A stretch of 64,000 nucleotides of DNA from Ilex aquifolium (taxonomy: Eukaryota; Streptophyta; Magnoliopsida; Aquifoliales; Aquifoliaceae), in NCBI GenBank assembly GCA_951799425.1, contig OX637403.1, positions 23,464,811 to 23,528,810 of the forward strand. Direction: 5' to 3'. Positions 60,290-64,000 of the stretch are shown here, one piece after another. Made by a program: the position numbers and the translations under genes. The notes beneath the pieces are model-generated. The model worked only from the letters and a program-made list of their open reading frames with translations, had not been told where the DNA came from and ran no database searches. Each line of letters opens with the position of its first letter. Within the stretch, counting starts at the first letter, position 1.

Positions 60290-61559
60290 TACGAGTATGG
60301 TTGGAATACGTCTATAAATATATATTTTATATTTTTACTATTATGTAATTACTTGATAGCGCTATAATTTTTAGTGATTCTTTAACAACAATAAACCACA
60401 TTAACAATTTTTTATTTTAAAAAAGTTACCTATCGTCTCACTATAGTACAAATTTAAAGTGAACATGATTTGTTAAAGAAATAAGATCCAATATTTTAAC
60501 TATATTATTTAATTAGAAGTATTTATTGATAGGATTATAGAGTAATCAATTCATTTAAACTCTTTGGACATGTGATAATGGATAATATTTGGAAAACACT
60601 CATATGTCTTCCAAGTCATGAATTTTTGTTGATGTATTGCATTGTATGTGAAATCAAAAGGAAGGGATAAAGATTAAAATTAAAAATTACTTATACTTCT
60701 CTGAATATAGAAGTATCTGTGATGTATCCCTATATTTTATTTATTATTGGATACGTTTAGTGTATTTCTGATATGGATTTTCGAGTATTCGACGAGTATC
60801 ATATCTGACACGAATACGTTGACCTTAACGAAATATCCGTACTTCATAGCTAGCTACATAAAATTGTAGCCTATCTTTAAGAAGCGCTTGTATTTTTAAG
60901 TGATGTGAGTTTTGGTTAGCAACCGCACTTCAAGTAAAATCTATTACTTTTAAGCATTATGTATTGTCATTAAATATGGAATTACTTTATTACAAAACAT
61001 TTAAGAATTTATCATTACTTCCATTAAGTAAATACAAAGATACGTAATGCGGATCTTATTGTGTGAGTGATTGTCAAGCGAGTATGAAAATATCAACAAC
61101 TATGCACTTTGAAGGTGCTCGTAATGGCCATGAAAATTTATGGAAAAAAATTCACTTTGTTCCTTAAGCATGTAAAATTAAAATCTGAAAACATAACCAA
61201 AACATGTAATTCAAATGGTAATTGACTGCTACAACACTTGACTGTTGTAGTCGTCTTGTTAGTCACCTGTTTAAGGGCTACGTTCATCACCTGGGCCAAC
61301 CCGACTTTGACAACTTTACTTCAAACCATTCAAGGATGCAACAAATGAATTTGAGTTGGGATATTCCCAGTTTCACCAAATAAAATTTTACCTGCTAATG
61401 TAAGTACTAAACGGATAACCTCTGAACCACTGGCCCTTTGCTATAAAGGGGTAAAGGGGAACAACATGGTGGATTCCCCATTTTTTAATCTAAGAGCACA
61501 ATTTACAAGACAAGGAAATGAATCAAGTTAATTACCAATAGATCATCTACGACAGTTAG
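60290..61559. other. AT-rich non-coding stretch
   Basis: I see no gene or named repeat here. Confidence 0.45.
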
Positions 61560-61745
61560 ACTCTTTCCTTGTGCCCTTTTGAATTAAAGAAAAAATCTGG
61601 ATGTTCATAAGTTGTCTCCATGTCCACTTTAAACAGCCTCGAAGGTTGCCCATCCCTAATCTAGCATCTGTAAATTCAGTTGCAATGAATACTGTCTACA
61701 GCATTTCTCTTCCCGAGACAAAAGCTGCCTGATCATCTAGCTTTT
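61560..61745 (-). mobile_element. L1-type LINE reverse-transcriptase fragment
   Basis: On the minus strand, with a stop and a frameshift, the sequence reads DDQAAFVSGREML and then FKVDMETTYEHPDF. This fits the plant L1 pattern of a Q-AF--GR-ILD block followed by FKVDMEKAYDHV. It is too short and broken to be active. Ends and TSD could not be placed. Confidence 0.6.
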
Positions 61746-61985
61746 TAGAATTTAATAAAATGTTAGAAATTATTCTGAACTATTGTTATCAAGAGGCCTT
61801 GACCTCATAAGTATAAGTATAAAAACCGAGTGGCCATTCCCAAGTTTAGTAACAGGACAAATATCGAACAACACTAAAGAGTCTCATGAAAGAAATTATT
61901 TTATGTAATATGTGGTTTATGCATGCAGTACCCAGTTATAATCATATAAGCTCACTATGTACCTTATTATATCTTAACTAAATCC

Positions 61986-62087
61986 ATGGTCAAGAGGTTA
62001 TTGAAGGCTGAAGCAAGATATGGTGAAGTCGCTCAAGCTACAAAGCAATACATTCAATACTTCTTGGATTCTATCAAGCTTAAGTGA
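61986..62087 (+). other. Short unassigned open frame, 33 codons
   Basis: ATG at 61986 opens MVKRLLKAEARYGEVAQATK and ends with a TGA directly before a donor-like GGTAAGA. The amino-acid make-up is less AT-driven than the surroundings, so this may be a captured exon piece. I do not recognise the protein. Confidence 0.25.
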
Positions 62088-62338
62088 GGTAAGATGGCCT
62101 TGATATCTAATTGGTCTAGATATCTAATTGCCCTAGTTTTGTTAATTTAGGTTGTAAAATTGAATTTAGAGCGAGTATTTAATCCATTTATGACTCGTGT
62201 AATTTTAATGTTAAAATGTTATTGAAACTTTAGGGTTTTAATTTTTGAAATGAGTTATTGGACGGAAGCGTTTGGGACTTGCAGAGTGTTGTGATTTAGA
62301 ACCTTGATTTTTCAAGAAAACATGTGGATAACGCTCTC

Positions 62339-63299
62339 CAGAGGCGAAGCCAGACTTTTCGTCAAGTGGAGGCAATCTATGATCATAATATTGACATTAT
62401 TTTTGCAAACACAATAACTAACGATAATTTTGCAGGTCTAAATTCATTAAAAGAACAACAATTAGAGGCGAAAACCATATAGACAAGCAATATACAAGAA
62501 ATGGCAAAACAAAAACTTACTATAAAAATATTCACAAATGCCAAGATTCAAGACTATTTGAATAAACTACTTTTATAAGATAGAACTCCTTTAGGTCGTC
62601 TTTTTATCATTCAATTTTCAAGGATGGTAAATTTTTCAATGAGATTGATACACAACCAATTAGATCATTTTTTAAATCAAAGAAATAGTTTATGCATAAT
62701 CTCTCGCAATCGCTCCAATAGAATATCCTAAGCTACTCACTCAATTGACTTGATAAATATTGATTGAATTTGAAAACAAAGTCAAGAAGGCTAAAGAGAG
62801 GGAAGACAAAAAAAAGATAAGAAGAGAATTGTCCAAGAGAGAAAAATTCAAAGGAAGCGATATTTATAACGTGTCGTGTATAATGTATGTTTACCAAGTT
62901 CGTGTGGCATTTATGAGTGTTGAATTAATTATTTGAAGGGACTTATAAATTCACCTATTTATCACTCAATTTCGCTAGCTAAACCTCCATTAATTTTGTG
63001 TTGATTTCGTTGGTCATATTTAGAATTGTGAGTGCTAAAATTAGTTTCTCAAATTCATCTGAATAAAAAAATTTCCGTGAAATACGAACGAAAGGCAGAG
63101 ATCGAGAGGTGAAGACGAAAGGCGCTGGCAAAGTTATGCTTTGATGGTTTCGAAATTACACAAACCAACCCTATATTTTATGAAAATTTTAGTGAGGGCA
63201 AGATTTAAATTTTTTTGCAATTTTCAAATTTTTACCTAAGTCCCAAATTTTTTTAAAATTCCAATAAGAGCAACTGCCCCCATTGTAGATCCATCGCTG
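62339..63299. mobile_element. Probable non-autonomous hAT-type element (961 bp), decayed
   Basis: The left end CAGAGGCGAAGCCAGA and the right end (reverse complement CAGCGATGGATCTA, then GGGGGCAGTTGC) fit the same CAGGGGCGGANCC pattern as 56719-57742. The flanking octamers ACGCTCTC and GCTCTCTC agree at 6 of 8 positions, so the TSD is only partly supported. No transposase is present. Confidence 0.55.
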
Positions 63300-64000
63300 G
63301 CTCTCTCCAAGTGCTAAGACTTAGGCAATTGAACAAGGCTAGAAATAAGCTTAGTCACATAATTCGTCCCACTCTACCGCCCAACATGTTAATTTGCAAC
63401 TTGAGAGCGAATCCACCAAAAATTCGTGAATCTACTTTACTAAATTTGCAAATTCACTAAATACGCAAATTTAAAATTTGTACTACACCCCTTCAACCCC
63501 TTCAATCCCTTCAAAAAATGAAGCTTCATAGCCGCCACATCAAAAGCTGACAACTTCACATGGCTGCCTCTGCTGAACAGCTAAGGCCGCATGTTATCTA
63601 CTCAAACTATGGCCCAAGTAAATATTTTATAGGCTTCTTGCATTGCCATTTTCTCACATCTATGTGGGATAAGTGTGCAAGCCATAAAAATAAGTTTCTT
63701 GTTCTATTGTTCACCAATCTATTTCCACGTGGATTTAAAAGCCAAATCACTTGTAATAAATTTAAATAATTTAGGGCAAACTTCACTTTACCCCTCTAGG
63801 TACGTATACCCTAAATACACTTTACCTCCTTGCGTTTTAGAAACCTCCACATAACCCTCACATGCTTAGTGGACTAAACTGCAATGTCAACGCCATTAAC
63901 GGCGAAGAACAAATGTCCATAATGCCCTCATATTTATTTGTGCCCTAATGGAGTAGAGACAGTCACTTTGGTCGAGAGTTCTCCATTTGCACACATGGAG
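63300..64000. other. Non-coding right edge of the window
   Basis: No gene is supported. The segment from 63770 (ACTTTACCCCTCTAGGTACG, AATGCCCTCATATTT) looks like the end of another repeat that runs off the window. Confidence 0.35.

Noticed and set aside
1..64000. tRNA or rRNA genes, CRISPR arrays, prokaryotic operons
   Set aside because: None seen on either strand; the only polymerase III boxes are in the SINEs.

Overview
This is a nuclear plant genome window, almost certainly from a eudicot. It is AT-rich, has spliced genes with GT-AG introns, Ty3/Gypsy chromovirus retrotransposons, LINEs, SINEs and hAT-type elements. Everything below comes from reading the sequence; no database was searched, and percentages are counts by eye.

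Only one gene looks intact: ORC1, the largest subunit of the origin recognition complex, on the + strand from 40192 to 53253. I could resolve it into 16 exons, all with GT/AG borders and matching phases, giving 820 codons plus a stop. This fits the roughly 810-residue size of plant ORC1 with its PHD finger nested in a BAH domain. A short calmodulin exon fragment lies directly upstream. Its last intron (5.2 kb) holds a LINE, split by a solo LTR, which in turn carries a SINE. A second gene, an arginine-rich tandem CCCH zinc-finger protein with ankyrin repeats (6534-8639, - strand), is a pseudogene with frameshifts, stops and a lost zinc ligand.

Layout: 1-5735 is the left arm of a large inverted repeat whose right arm is 34520-38030. 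The left arm alone carries a 2.26-kb solo LTR. Next come the CCCH pseudogene (6.5-8.6 kb) and non-coding DNA with a long poly-C tract (8.7-12.2 kb). From 12198 to 27210 lies an old Reina-like chromovirus split by a young Tekay-like chromovirus (14738-24631, - strand). From 27.2 to 34.5 kb is AT-rich DNA with a SINE, a foldback element, a hAT-type element and a partial third copy of the repeat-arm sequence. The right arm follows, then ORC1, then a gene-poor stretch (53.3-64 kb) with CAC/GTG-rich DNA, two more hAT-type elements, another solo LTR and an L1-type LINE fragment.

The window records repeated insertion, with order readable from nesting and target-site duplications (TSDs). I found no bacterial-style operon, no CRISPR array and no convincing new enzymatic system. 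The most unusual items are the inverted repeat of more than 38 kb end to end, the young Tekay copy with six in-frame nonsense codons but no frameshift, the perfect palindrome in its LTR, the calmodulin-ORC1 junction, and a SINE family with two copies carrying perfect 15-bp TSDs.
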